Assembly (NCBI GenBank): GCA_920105625.2
Contig: OV050030.1
Coordinates: forward strand, 75,369,900-75,433,899
Length of the DNA stretch: 64,000 nucleotides
DNA from: Clusia tigrina
Lineage: Eukaryota; Arthropoda; Insecta; Diptera; Clusiidae
Direction of reading: 5' to 3'
Below are positions 52,123-63,967 of this stretch, piece by piece; position 1 is the stretch's first letter, and each line of letters begins with the position of its first letter. Below the pieces are notes generated by a model, which was not told where the DNA came from, did no database searches, and saw only the letters and a list, made by a program, of their open reading frames with translations. The translations under genes and the position numbers were made by a program.

Positions 52123-54456
52123 TAGGCTTAAGGTAGATTTGTGGTTTATTAGCCAATGCAGCTTGGCGACCTTCAACTTCATATTTAAAATTTTAGTTGA
52201 AATGTGCGTACGCCAAGTTAAGCGCCTGTCTAAATGAATGCCGAGATAGGCGACTTCATTAGCTTGTGGAATCTCAATATTATTGAGCCGAATGGCTGGA
52301 CACGTACCAGGCCTCAAAGAGAATGTTACGTTTTTGCTTTTTTGCTCATTGACTTTTATACGCCACATTCCTAACCATTCTTCTACCCTAACTAAGTGCT
52401 CTTGTAGAGCTCTCGACGCCTTTATCGGACATTTATTGCAACTGAGTATGGCGGTATCATCCGCAAATGTTGAAATTAGCGTGCTTTCACTTATAGGAGT
52501 ATCAGATGTAAATATTACATATAATGTAGGGCCTAGAACGCTACCTTGGGGCACACCGGCTAAAATTGGAAAATCTTCGGAAATGAATTCGTTTACTTTT
52601 ACCCTGAAACGTCTATTGGATAAATAAGACTCAAGAATTTTATGATAGCTTTTTGGAAGAAACTTTTTGATTTTGAACATCAGTCCTTGATGCCATACCT
52701 TATCAAATGCTTGAGCCACGTCAAGGAATATTGCAGAGCAAAACTCCCCGAGTTCAAATGCTTTTCTTATTTCATTTGAAATTCGATTGACTTGCTCAAT
52801 AGTGCTGTGCTTTTCGCGAAAACCGAATTGGTGTTGCGGTATTACGCTATGTTCATGAAGAAAAGCAGATAGTTTATTTAATAGTAGTTTCTCAAACAAT
52901 TTGGAAAGGCAAGGCAACAGGCTGATAGGTCTATATGATGACGGTAGCGTTGCGTCTTTTCCAGGTTTAGCTATCATACATATCTGAGACTTCTTCCATG
53001 TATTCGGATAGTAACCGATGCCCAAGATTGCGTTAAAAAGCTTACAGAGAAATGCTGATGCAGAATCTGGTAACTGTTTTAGCATTTTCGGGGTAATATT
53101 ATCGAATCCAGGTGATTTTTTTGGATTCAGTTGTTTAATTTGTTTGGTTATTTCTGGAAGGGAAATTTTAATAGGCTGAGCAATCTCAGTACTGCAAGGT
53201 AAGGCAGGCAGTGCAAAGGAGTTTGTAGCCATGTTCGGCTGGAACACGTTGCATAGATGTTGTGCAAAGCAGAGTGCTTTTTATTGATGGCTTTGAGCCC
53301 ACGCGCCGTTCGGGTTTCTTATAGGTTTTACACCTTCCATTGGAGGCTTAAAGTTTTTAGATGCCTTCCAAAGGGAATACCTTTCGGTAGAATTTGGGGT
53401 TACCTTCTTCAGGTACTCTTTTAGGTTTTTATCGTCCTCCTTTGTAAGAGCATCTTTAAGCGCCCTTTCGGCTGCTTTAAGATTGTATTTAGAGATGGGT
53501 GAGCGATGTTTCTGCCATTCTCGGCGCAGCCGTCGTTTCTATGCTACAAGTTTTTCAATTTGGCTATTTGTACAGGCATACTTGCACTTTCTAGAAGTAT
53601 TTTTTGGCGTTGCCACTACCGCTGCAGTCGCTAGCATGGAGTTGAAAATATCAATATTATTATCTATATCATCTGCATGTTTTACCTCAAGTCTTGTAGA
53701 GATATGACTACTAATATACTTTTTGTATTTTAACCAATCGGTTTGGTTGGTCCCTAGGTGAAACTGTGGGCTTGTATATTCTGGTTGTTCATAAAGGTTG
53801 ATTATTACAGGCGAGTGATCAGAGGACAGATCGACACAGGTTTCCGCTGATACTAAAGACCTATCTATATTTTTAGAAATAGCAAAATCAATAAGATCAG
53901 GAATTTTCTTTGGGTCTGTTGGCCAATAAGTGGGCTGTCCTGGTGAGACAAAATCGTATTTACTATGTCTGTTAGTTATTGCATTGTACAATTGTCGGCC
54001 TTTTGGATTAATTAGGCTAGAGCCCCAGTGTTTATGTTTCGCATTATAATCACCGCCAGCTAGAAATCTATCACCAAGGGAATCAAAAAGTTCTTTAAAT
54101 TGAGTTTCTGTTATAGTAAAACGGGGTGGGCAGTATATAGCTGAAAGCGTCAGGTCTTTGCCACGATTTTTAATAGATACTGATGTAGCTTGCATCCATT
54201 GCATCGAATGCGATTGCATAAGATGATGCTTAAGCCGATTTCTGATTAGAATAGCCGTACCGCCATATGCCTTACCATCAGGATGATTTGTGTTATAAAA
54301 TTTGAAGCCTGGGAGATGAAAGTTGTATTTGTTTGTGAGATGTGTTTCAGACAAAAGCATAACATCAATTTCGTGGTCATGTAGAAACTTATTAAGGGCT
54401 AGTTTATGCTGGTTAACACCGTTTGCGTTCCATAAACATATTTTTAACAAACTCAT
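52122..54456 (-). pseudogene. Jockey copy D ORF2 (endonuclease and RT)
   Basis: Starts at 54456, overlapping the ORF1 stop (ATGA). Endonuclease: ICLWNANGVNQHKLALNK, VMLLSETHLTNK, GGTAILIRNRL, GGDYNAKHKHWGSS and DLSSDHSPVIINL, all catalytic motifs intact. A frameshift or stop near 53539 and an internal break to 53247 split it. RT: KSPGFDNITPKMLKQLP, YRPISLLPCLSKLFEKLL, HQFGFREKHSTIEQVNRI, AIFLDVAQAFDKVWHQGLM, ILAGVPQGSVLGPTLYVIFT, TFADDTAILS with FADD, and VAYLGIHLDRRLTW. At LSLEY it runs into (TA)n, so the last roughly 120 residues are lost. Confidence 0.9.
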
Positions 54457-55655
54457 TTTTTATTTACAAGAGTTTGAATCATCTGATTTTGAGCTTTAAT
54501 TAAATCTTGTAGCATATTTTGCACTGTAGACATGAATTGAGTCATACACTGAGTAAGATTTAGGATCATGGCTTCTACTCCACTATTAGATGCATTGTTA
54601 TTGTTAACTTGCCGTACGTTACCCTGCAGAACACTTGCGTAGGTTGCTTGACCAGAATTAGGTTTTTGCATAATAGGGTCACCTATCTGAGGATTTGAGG
54701 TGGCAGGCTGGATATAGATAGGATTTGGCGATAAGTTACGTTTTAATTGTATACTCTGCGACAGTTTTGATTTTAGATCTTTATATACAGGGCAACCTCT
54801 GTAATTTGCCGTGTGGCTACCACCACAGTTACTACATTTCTTTGCGGATGTGTCAGTTTTAGCTAAGGTGCAAGTACTTGTAGGGTGGAGATCACCGCAA
54901 ACTACACAAACACTGCGCAGAGTGCAGTACGATTTAGAGTGGCCGAATTCTTGACAATTCATACATTGTATTGGGCCGTTACGTTTGTGCGGTTCTTCAA
55001 CCGTAATTCTGCGGTGTAAAAGATATCTTAGGTTATATATTGGGTGCGTCTCGTTCTTTTTAAGCTGGGTTGAGTTGGGGAGCAGTTCAACTTTAAATAT
55101 AGGTTGTGGAACCTTATTTCTATTCACAATATTTATCACAACCTTAACGGGGAACCCTTGCTCTTCAAGAGCCTCTTTAATATCGCCAGAATCTACTGTG
55201 GCTTCGATTCCTTTTAAAACAATAACAAGGCCTTTTGAGCTCTTTAGCTGATAGGAATAATAATTTTTCTTGTTCCCCGTTAAAAAATTTATAATATCAC
55301 GATAGTGCTTTTCACTATATGCCTGTATCTTTGTCTCCTCAATACTACCTTTTCTAAGAGGCACAATGTGAAAATTATTTGTGCCTATAATATTTGCGAT
55401 GTTCAATACTAATTGATTAGAACTACGCTCGCGCAGGTAAATTGGTGGCGGTCTGGCATTACTGACTACAGGTTCACCTTTCGATGTAGTAGTAGAATTC
55501 TCTACACTAAGAATTGCAAATCTGTTATTCTCCAGAGGAGCACCTGAGTTTGTTGTGTTTGCCCTTTTGGCGACGCCCATGACCTTTTGTGGACTTATCT
55601 TTCTTTTAATATTAATGTTTATGTAGCGGTCAATACCAGTCTGCACTACCGCCAC
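54453..55655 (-). CDS. Jockey copy D ORF1 (gag)
   Basis: 400 residues, uninterrupted. Residues 1-60 are basic (RYININIKRKISPQK). PPPIYLRERSSNQLVLNIAN is at about 65-90 and HIVPLRKGSIEETKIQAYSE follows. The domain before the knuckles (QPIFKVELLPNSTQLKKNE, LHRRITVEEPHKRNGPIQC) is at 175-230. Zinc knuckles: CMNCQEFGHSKSYC, CVVCGDLHPTSTC and CSNCGGSHTANYRGC at about 230-285. The tail is Gln/Met-rich with hydrophobic spacing (LTQCMTQFMSTVQNMLQDLI). It should bind element RNA and form the RNP. The stop overlaps the ORF2 start by 4 bases, suggesting termination-reinitiation. It looks translatable. Confidence 0.88.
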   Translation of the reverse strand: MAVVQTGIDRYININIKRKISPQKVMGVAKRANTTNSGAPLENNRFAILSVENSTTTSKGEPVVSNARPPPIYLRERSSNQLVLNIANIIGTNNFHIVPLRKGSIEETKIQAYSEKHYRDIINFLTGNKKNYYSYQLKSSKGLVIVLKGIEATVDSGDIKEALEEQGFPVKVVINIVNRNKVPQPIFKVELLPNSTQLKKNETHPIYNLRYLLHRRITVEEPHKRNGPIQCMNCQEFGHSKSYCTLRSVCVVCGDLHPTSTCTLAKTDTSAKKCSNCGGSHTANYRGCPVYKDLKSKLSQSIQLKRNLSPNPIYIQPATSNPQIGDPIMQKPNSGQATYASVLQGNVRQVNNNNASNSGVEAMILNLTQCMTQFMSTVQNMLQDLIKAQNQMIQTLVNKK

Positions 55656-56219
55656 TTTTTTATTTTCTTTACCTCACCGTCTATTACCGCCTGCAGAGGC
55701 ATTGTTGCTGGACTCCTTACTGCTGCTGAGTTTGGTGACGGCGCTATGCTGGGCTGCCTTGCCATCGTTGTTGTTTCGACGAAAGTCATCGCGCTCTTTC
55801 CTGTAGCGACAGTTGCTGGGATCCACTTTTCTGTTGAGGTCGCTGCTGTTGCCGACGCTGCTACTGACACCGATGATGACTCTGCTAGTGGCATTGTTGT
55901 TGCCGATAATATGCCGTATTGTTGTAGTGTTATTGCTTGGTGCAACGGGTATATGCACCGAGTGCCGACGCTCTCTATGAGGAGAGTGAGCGACACTCAT
56001 AGCTTTATGTATATATTTATGATTATATTTTTAGTGTTTACTTTTTGAATTATATTTCATATATGTATTTAATTTATTAAACGAACTGTTAAATTTCTCG
56101 AAATTATTTTGATTTAATTGATAATATTAATACAACAAAATAATATTTGAGAAATATGTAAATCCAATCAAACACTGAGCGTACAAATTAATTGAACATT
56201 CTTACAATGCATTAATTCG
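55656..56219 (-). other. Jockey copy D 5' UTR and spacer
   Basis: 55656-56000 lies upstream of ORF1 and has an open but low-complexity Ala/Ser/Thr-rich frame that I do not take as a gene. 56001-56219 is AT-rich with nothing recognised. Confidence 0.5.
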
Positions 56220-56249
56220 ATTGTTTAAAACCGCTCTCGATCGCATGCC

Positions 56250-59056
56250 ATGATCACAGAATCGTTATCAGGGCTGACAAAACGCCCTTTGGAGAGCATG
56301 CGAGACGATTTAATGCACCAACAATTGATGAAGTGGCAATTGTAATTGTTGGAGACCAGTTTCAATCCCGCGATATTGTGCTACATCGAAGAAATGAAGA
56401 ATTACGGCGTGTTTCAGAGCATCACCGCAGCTATGATGCATTACAATATCCATTATTGCACTGGAAAGGTGACGACGGCTATCATATCAATATACGAATG
56501 ATAGATCCACGAAGCGGTAAAATATATATGAATTCAATTTAATATGTATTTATTTCAAAACAAGAAGACATGATTTTAATTTTCTGATAATGTATTCATC
56601 ATAGGTAGTGACGTAGAAAAAAAAGTTAGTGGGATGAATTATTATTCGTATAGATTCATGAATCACCCACAAAAAGACAACTTTATTATTCGACGTGGAA
56701 AAATTTTCCACCAATCCGCTGTTGACATGTATGCGAAAATTGAAGCAGAACGCCTTAATTACCTTCGATTCAATCAAGCAAAATTGCGATCGGAAGAATA
56801 CATACACTCGCGAGATGCAATAGTGAATGATGCCGTTGTTAATGATATCGGACGTTTAAAAATATTACCATCGACATATGTTGGCAGTCCACGCCACATA
56901 CACGAATATACGCAAGATGCAATATTATACGTTCGCAAATATGGTCGTCCCGACCTATTCATTACATTCACATGCAATCCACAGTGGTCTGACATAAAAA
57001 CAATTTATTTGATGGTCAGAATCCAACAGATCGACACGATATAACAGCACGTATATTTCGACAGAAAGTAAAATCACTGATGGCTTTGATTATCAAATTG
57101 CGAATTTTTGGAGAGGTGCGTTGCTGGATGTATTCCATTGAATGGCAAAAGAGAGAGCTGCCGCACGCGCACATCTTGATATGGCTGGTTCGTAAAATAA
57201 CACCAGATCAAAGTGATAACATTATATTAGCTGAAATTACAGATGAAATCAGCGATCCAGAATTATTTGAAGTTGTCACGAAAAATATGATCCATGGCCC
57301 TCTCGGTCAAATAAATATGAATTTGCCGTGCATGATCGATGGAAAATGTTCAAAGCGATATCCAAGAGCATTAACTTCGGCTACAATTACAGGTGACGAC
57401 GGATACCCGTTGTACCGACGTCGGTCACCGGAGGATAATGGCCATAGAACAACAATTAAATTACGCAATCAGGGCATTGAAGTTGATAATCGTTGGATTG
57501 TACCTTATTCTCCACTATTGTCAAAATTATTTTAGGCTCACATTAATGTACTGTAATTCTGTGAAGTCGATTAAATCCATTTGCAAAAATGTGAATAAAA
57601 GCAGTGATATGGCTGTTTTTGGAGTAGCTGGTGGCAATAGAAATGATGAAATCGCTCAATGTCAAATGGGGCACTACATTAGCACTAATGAAGCTCTTTG
57701 GAGAATTTATTTATTTCCAATTCATGAGCGATATGATGCTGTTGTTCATTTGGCTGTTCATCTTGAAAATGGCCAGCGTGTGTATTTTAGCGATGAAAAT
57801 GTACAGCAGAGAGCAGCACAGCCACCAGCAACAACATTAACTGCATTATTTCAGTTTTGCGAAAGCGATGAATTTGCCACAACGTTGCTGTATTCAGATG
57901 TAACGCATTATCTCACTTAGACTGCAAAGAAATGGCAACGACGTAAACAAGGAACACCAGTTGATGGCCATCCGGGTGTTTTTTTTGCAGATACCATGGG
58001 AAGATTATACACAGTTCATCCAAACAATGCAGAATGCTATTATTTGCGGTTATTGTTAGTAAATGTTGTGTGACGTATCGTGAAGCATGTGAGCAATTAG
58101 GTTTGCTTGAAATGATGTGCATTGGGATTTAACGCTTCACGATGCATCGATTGCTTTTTCTCCACATCAAATACGTATGTTATATGCCATAAACAGATCA
58201 ACATGTTTTCCATCAAATTCACTTGAATTGTGGAATAAATCCAAAGATTTTATGGCAGAAGACTATTTGATTCGAATGCGTCATCACACAAGAAACGCTG
58301 ATTTGCTGATTTCATTGGAAATGTATAATGGGGCATTGATTGCAATTGAAGATATGTGCCTTACGATTGCAAATAAAGCATTAAGGCAATTAGGTTTGTC
58401 ACCATCCAATCGTCCAATGCATGATTTATTTGATCGAGAATTGCAACGTGAACAAAAGTATGATCCCAATGAATTGCAAACATTTGTGAATTTAAATGTT
58501 CCAAAATTAAATGACCATCAAAAACATGTCTATGATATCATCATGCCAGCTGTACAAAATGAAGTCGGTGGATTATATTTTTTGGATGCGCCTGTTGGTA
58601 CGGGAAAAGCATTTGTGATATCACTGATTTTGGCAGCCATTAGATCGCAACGAAAAATTGCATTGGCACTTGCTTCGTCGGGAATCGCTGCTACTCTATT
58701 GGATGGTGGACGAACAGCGCACTCTGCATTAAAATTGCCGATGAATGTGCAGGTGTGCTTTTATTTATTGATTGATCACTTTAGAATTTAATCGATATTA
58801 ATTAAAATGTAATTATTTTCAAATTAACAAGTGATTGAACATCCCACGTGCAATATTTCAAGAAATTCTGCGATGACAAAAGTTTTGCAACAAGCAGCAA
58901 TTACTCTATTGGATGAATGTACAATGACGCATAAAAAATCGCTGGAAGCATTACACCGTACAATGCAAGATCTACGTCAGAATCAAGAAATTTTTGGTGG
59001 TGCATTGAACTTATTGCCAGGCGATTTTCGTCAAATATTGCCTGTGGTTCCACTAG
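56250..59056 (+). pseudogene. Helitron Rep/helicase gene, inactive
   Basis: Rep: FNAPTIDEVAIVIVGDQF-type block (56.31-56.36 kb), HHRSYDALQYPLLHWKGDDG, an 88-bp intron-like gap (56517-56604), then NYYSYRFMNHPQKDNFIIRR, SAVDMYAKIEAERLNYLRFN and LFITFTCNPQWSDIK. After a frameshift near 57010 comes ELPHAHILIWLV, the HUH motif (57158-57193). The Tyr-pair motif near 57573-57593 reads KSICKNVNK: both catalytic Tyr are replaced (Ser and Asn). Helicase: PVGTGKAFVISLILA (Walker A, with GKA instead of GKT), LLDECTMTHKKSLEAL (Walker B) and GALNLLPGDFRQILPVV. More stops occur at 57538, 57920 and about 58085. Not functional. Confidence 0.88.
56517..56604 (+). other. Probable spliceosomal intron in the Helitron gene
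   Basis: Begins gtaaaata and ends ttcatcatag. It contains in-frame stops and is AT-rich. The conserved Rep blocks on either side are in frame if the 88 bp are removed. Confidence 0.6.
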
Positions 59057-59073
59057 GTAGGTAGGTAGGTAGG
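59057..59073 (-). repeat. (CCTA)n 3' tail
   Basis: Four CCTA units (plus strand gtaggtaggtaggtagg) at the junction with the Helitron. Confidence 0.85.
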
Positions 59074-59159
59074 AGTGGCAGCCTTTGTCGCAAAAAGCAC
59101 ACTTAAGCACATAGAATGGCTCGTTGTGGTACCACACTGTGACGACGCGACTCCCCCGT

Positions 59160-62100
59160 CTAGAATTTTGGGAACCACAGTGATTCCGAAATGAACCTGG
59201 CTATGTCCTTGATATTGATGGAAGATAGTTCGGTTAAGGAAGTGAAGAAAGATGAGCCTAGGAATTTTAATCTACGCCTGGCCAGAGCTGGGCACTGACA
59301 CATGAGATGAAGTACTGTTTCTTCCTCCTCCTCAGAGCCACAGCTGCGACAGAAGTCATTGTGGGGCAGTGCTAATCTTTCAGCGTGTTTCCCGATCAGG
59401 CAGTGTCCCGTGAGCACATTTATTATAGTGCCGATGGAGTTCCTGCTGATATTGAGTAGCTGACTAGTACGCCTAATGTCGATAGTGCTCCAGGTTTGTC
59501 TGGCAACACTACAGGTATGCTCATTTACCCAGGCTTTTTTAGCTGCCTCAAGGTAGTCATGTTTTATGGCCCATTTAACCGTGGCCAGTGGGACACCTAC
59601 ATCAAAGGAGGGGGAGATGTCAGGGAGTAGCGTACCTATTTTGGCCAATTCATCGGCCTCGCAGTTTCCTGGAATGTCGCTATGTCCAGGCACCCAGCAT
59701 ATGTGAACTTGTGAGTTACCTGAAACGACGTTCAGGGAGGAGCGGCAGTCGAGTACAAGCTTAGAGGTAGTGAAAACACCAGCCAGTGACTTGACTGCCG
59801 CCTGACTGTCCGTGAATATGCGTATCAACACATCGCATACTTCATTTCGAATAAGCCACTTGGACGCTTGGAATATTGCCATTACTTCCGCCTGAAAGAC
59901 GCTGCAATGGTCAGGGAGACGATAGGAGAGCTTGATGCCAAGTTTTCTGGAGAAGATTCCGCAACCGACCTTATTCTCCAGTTTGGAGCCATCCGTATAC
60001 ATGTCAATGGAACTGCCAGTGACCACTAAATTGTTAGACCATTCCTCTCTACTAGGAATGTAAGTGTCGAACCCGTGGTTTAGATTAAGTATAGAGCACG
60101 TATAGTCAACGTCCGCCTCTACGGGCGTGTCTTGCATCAGAATATTGGCGTGGCCCAGATTCAGTCTAGTCCAACGCGATATAGAATTGAGTCTGGTTGC
60201 CGAGCATTTTGCTTGTTGCCTAACCAGAAGCCTAGTGGGCAACCAATGTAGGAATGCAAATAGAGCTTTGGTGGAGGTGGTACGCAGAGCCCCTGTTATC
60301 ATAACCGCTGCTGTTCTTCTAACCTTGTCAAGGGGTTTTAGGTTCGCCGCCTTGTCGGTTGCGGGCCACCAGAAGACAGCGCCGTAGAGAAAGTACGGCT
60401 CAACCACCGCCGCATAGAGCCCGGACATGGTTCGAGGTTGGACGCCCCATGTTGTACCCACGGCCCTCTTGCAGCAGTACAGAGCACACGTGGCTTTACG
60501 TACCCTCTCCGCCAAATTTGCTTTCCAATAGAGCTTAGGGTCCAGGATCAAACCTAGATACTTGACGCTATTGCTTAGGCTAAGCGTGTTCCCATTAAGT
60601 TTGGGTAGGTCAAAACTTGGTATTTTGTGCTTCCTGGTGAAGAGCATGACCTCAGTTTTGGAAGGGTTGACATCTAGGCCAACTTCGAGACACCATTGGG
60701 ACAGAATGCTAAGAGTGTAGTTTAGCTTTTCTGATAGTGTTGACAGATATTTACCGGAAACAGAGATAGCAATGTCGTCCGCATAAGCTATAGTGTTGCA
60801 GCCGGTCTGATCTAATCTCCTAAGTAGTGTGTTCTCCGTCAAGTTCCATATGAGAGGTGAGAGCACACCGCCTTGTGGAGTACCTCTCTTGACAGTCCTT
60901 TTAGCATGTACGTTTCCTATTGAGGAGCTAATGACGCGTGTTTTCAGTAGCTGTTCGATGAACCTAACCAAGCTGGGGTCCAGGTTCAGGTTTACCAAGG
61001 ATTTCGTGATGGCGGAGGGACAAATATTGTTGAATGCCCCTTCTATATCGAGAAATACTGCAAGGGTATATTCTTTGTTGGCAAGAGATTTCTCTACTTG
61101 CTCAATGAGCACGTGAAGCGCTGTTTCTACAGACTTGCCTTTAGTGTAGGCATTTTGTGATTTGGAAAGGCACGTGGAATTGATAGAGCTCCTGATATGT
61201 ATATCAAGGACTCTTTCCAGTGTTTTCAAAAGAAAGGAGGACAGGCTAATTGGCCTATAGTCCTTAGGCTTGGTGTGGGTCGACTTTCCCGCTTTAGGGA
61301 TGAAAACTACTCGAGCTTCTCTCCAGCGTATGCAGTAGCCAGGGCGCAACCGCACTTGCAGTTTGCTGAATGTCCGCGGGAATGATACCATCAGGCCCGG
61401 GAGATTTAAAAGGCTTAAAGCTGTTGATGGCCCACTGGATATGCGTGTTGGTCAATTGAAATTGGGTTGAGTGACTTAAAGAGTGGTTGGTGTTAAAAGA
61501 CCTGCAATCCACAAAGATTTCATTCCCCGGGAAGTGTGTTTCTATTAGGGCGTCCAAAGTGTCGGTTTCAGAGTCGGTCCAGGTACCGTCCGATCTCTGA
61601 ATGCATTCCAGAGCCCGAGGGGTGGTATTGAGAATCCTCCGGAGTCTACTTGTCTCGGACGAGCTTTCTATGTTGCCACAGAAGTCACGCCAAGACGCTC
61701 GTTTGGATCTCCTAACCATATACTTGAGTTCCCTTTGTTTGTCTTTGAAAGGGAGCCAGTCATTAGTGGCTTTGGCTCTGTTGAAGAGCTTGCGACATAC
61801 TTTTCGTAGCTCAGCAATTTCCGAATTCCACCAAGGGGGTTTTGTTTTTCCTCTTGGTTTCGGGAAGTTGCAGGCTGATTTGGCAGCAGAGTTAAATAGT
61901 GCTGTAATGGTTTCAACCGCTCGATCTATATCGAGGTGATTGTTGATCGTGGGAGGAGTCGACTGCAGGCCCGACTCCATAATGGTCTGGAATCGTGTCC
62001 AGTCAGTTCTTTTCCTGTTAGTGTGTCTTTTGCGCTCAGCCATATCTAACGTATCTGAGATCGCAATTCTAAAACAGATGTAACAGTGGTCCGAGAAGGA

Positions 62101-62685
62101 GCATTCCTGCAGAACGCGCCAGCTCGAAATAAGGTGAGACGAGTGATTATTACCAAGAGTTAGATCGAGAACCTCCCTTCTATTTGATGCAATGAAGGTT
62201 GGCTCTCTCCCCCTGTTAGTAATTACTAAGTCGTTAGTAATAATAAAATCAAAGAGTGACTCACCCCGCTCGTTGGTATCCGTGCTGCCCCACACCTCGT
62301 GATGGGCATTGGCATCAGCCCCGATGACTACTGGGATGTGCTTTCTATTAGCCTCCTCTACCAGTAGCCTTACAGCATCCGGAGGCGGCGTCAGCCCGTG
62401 GTCATGCGCCATGTAGCTGCTGACGATCCATATAGCCATGGTGTTGGTGGAAATAACCATGGCTACATTATCCTTGTCGCTAAACCTGTAAAGAAGAAGA
62501 GCGTTAATATTGTTCTTAACGAGAATACAGGCTCTGGGTTTACCTCGATCCTGCACGAATACTGTGCGGTATCCGCTTGTAGTGAGTCCGCGAACCTGAT
62601 CATTTACGACCCAAGGTTCTTGGACCAGTATGAGTTCCTCTCCTTTTTGAGTCAGGTGGAGGATCAGGGCTGCTGAGGCAGCCAT
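59160..62685 (-). pseudogene. LOA/R1-like ORF2 (EN-RT-RNase H), one frameshift
   Basis: The first frame, 62685-61294, is the endonuclease: LILVQEPWVVNDQVRGL, SSYMAHDHGLTPPPDAV, VVIGADANAHHEVWGSTDTN and CSFSDHCYICF. A basic linker and the RT start (FKPFKSPGPDGIIPADIQ) follow. The frame changes near 61330. The second frame, 61391-59160, continues RT: VVFIPKAGKSTHTKPKDY, YRPISLSSFLLKTLERVL, AVFLDIEGAFNNICPSAI, GTPQGGVLSPLIWNLT and TIAYADDIAISVS (catalytic YADD). RNase H follows (DMYTDGSKLENKVGCGIF, VFQAEVMAIF, FTDSQAAVKSL, CWVPGHSDIPGNCEADELA), then the C-terminal zinc-like motif CRSCGSEEEEETVLHLMCQC. Only the single frameshift prevents a full protein. Confidence 0.92.
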
Positions 62686-62698
62686 GGAATGGTGAAGG

Positions 62699-63967
62699 TT
62701 AATCTATAATACCCTCACCATTCCCGGAGGTGGCCATCATCGTCACGTTGGCTGCCTCCTCTTCTGACAGAGGAGAATCACCAACGTCGTCGATATTGGT
62801 TATCGGACGTCCGCAGAAACTGCCTACCGATTCTGAGGCCGAAGCGTAACTCTCTCCATCATCGAAGGTGAGATCCGGTTCGGCCTGAATGGGGGGCTTG
62901 TTTGCACCCTGGTTGTCGCTCCTATAGACCTTGAGCGAGATCGAACTAAAACCATAGTTGATCTCTCCCTTTTTGGCATTAATAGGAGCTAGAGAGTCCT
63001 CATTAAGAATAATGATTATCTCTCGAGAGTTACCCTTGGGCTCGCTTATCTTAGCAACCTTCCAGTCATCCGTGGGGAGGTCGTAATTGCTGAGCCTCAG
63101 CAACTCCAGAATTTCTTCCGGCGAGGAGTGCTCTGCCGTTACCCAGGCCCTAGAACGCGGGCGGTTCGGGATCTGGTCTCTGGGAACAGCTGAGAGCTTG
63201 GCCCCCGGCCAGATTTCGCCAACCATTGAGATGGCCATCTTATCAAGCTCAGCCGAGCGCTCATCTGAGCACGCGATGAGCTTCACGTGCCCCTGATACC
63301 ATCCCGCGTCCCGGCATACAGGTGATGGGCCAGGATTGGCCCTCAGGATCTCCCTGTAGATCCTGAAAAGGGCCTTCTCCACCATTTTCCAGTTCGCTGG
63401 GGAAATGGTACCGTCACTGTTTCCAGTGTCAACGATAGCCCAGATGAGGCCCTCTTTGGCGACCTCATTAAATGGCCGGGTAAGTCTCGGCCTGGAAGCC
63501 AGTCGTGGGCGCTTGGTTTGCCGCACGATTGATTGGGAGGGGTGCTCAGCCGACCGTTGCCGTTTCTGAGCACCTTCAGGGGGTGGCTGCGGACGAGCAC
63601 CAACATTTTGGTGAGCCCATGCCAGCGCTCCCTTGTCTTTATCAGACATTGAAGCGGGGTCGGCAGACTCCAACCTTTGCAGAATCCTGAAGGCGGACCT
63701 CCGGGTTCTGTACGCCCGTGTAGACGCATTCACATACGTGCGAGCACCTGAAGGGAGATTGGTGCTGGGGCCCGTGCTGGAGGAGGTCGGCTTATTTGCC
63801 GAAGCTCTCCCTGCACCAGTCCGAGGAGCGGACGGAGGGGCGACCCTAACACCCGGCCTAGCAGCCCTGGTGCTGGGGTGGTCCGAAGCGGGGTATTTGT
63901 GACCCTGTGAGGATGCGCTTGTGGCTGGGAGCGGGGCTGGCCTTTTGGCCGTAACACCCGACGACAT
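62699..63967 (-). CDS. LOA/R1-like ORF1, DUF4780-type
   Basis: 422 residues, no breaks, open at the upstream side to the window edge, so the start at 63967 may not be the true one. Residues 1-100: Pro/Ser/Thr/Ala-rich and disordered. 100-170: basic (KRQRSAEHPSQS, TKRPRLASRPRL). 175-355: DUF4780-like core (FNEVAKEGLIWAIVDTGNSD, GWYQGHVKLIACSDERSAEL, NYGFSSISLKVYRSDN). 370-422: acidic tail (DDGESYASASE, PLSEEEAANVTMM). No zinc knuckles. It most likely binds RNA in the element RNP, by analogy. ORF1 ends 13 bp before the ORF2 frame. The same protein in damaged form occurs at 41.9-42.95 kb. Confidence 0.85.
   Translation of the reverse strand: MSSGVTAKRPAPLPATSASSQGHKYPASDHPSTRAARPGVRVAPPSAPRTGAGRASANKPTSSSTGPSTNLPSGARTYVNASTRAYRTRRSAFRILQRLESADPASMSDKDKGALAWAHQNVGARPQPPPEGAQKRQRSAEHPSQSIVRQTKRPRLASRPRLTRPFNEVAKEGLIWAIVDTGNSDGTISPANWKMVEKALFRIYREILRANPGPSPVCRDAGWYQGHVKLIACSDERSAELDKMAISMVGEIWPGAKLSAVPRDQIPNRPRSRAWVTAEHSSPEEILELLRLSNYDLPTDDWKVAKISEPKGNSREIIIILNEDSLAPINAKKGEINYGFSSISLKVYRSDNQGANKPPIQAEPDLTFDDGESYASASESVGSFCGRPITNIDDVGDSPLSEEEAANVTMMATSGNGEGIID

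Larger units (their letters stand above)
52122..56000 (-). mobile_element. Jockey-like non-LTR element, copy D (3'-truncated)
   Basis: Antisense, same family as B and C. 5' UTR about 56000-55656, ORF1 intact, ORF2 with one break, then an abrupt end in RT C-terminal sequence at the (TA)n array. No poly(A) tail. The best-preserved Jockey copy of the window. Confidence 0.9.
56220..59056 (+). mobile_element. Helitron (Rep-helicase) cut by a LOA-like element
   Basis: Sense copy with N-terminal Rep blocks, an HUH motif, a Tyr-motif region and a Pif1-type helicase. It ends within the helicase at 59056, where the antisense element at the right end of the window begins. The Helitron termini (TC, hairpin plus CTRR) are not seen. 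Confidence 0.88.

Noticed and set aside
55646..56048. Ala/Ser/Thr-rich frames on both strands upstream of Jockey copy D
   Set aside because: Low-complexity 5' UTR; open in several frames at once, without domain or homologous frame in copies B and C.
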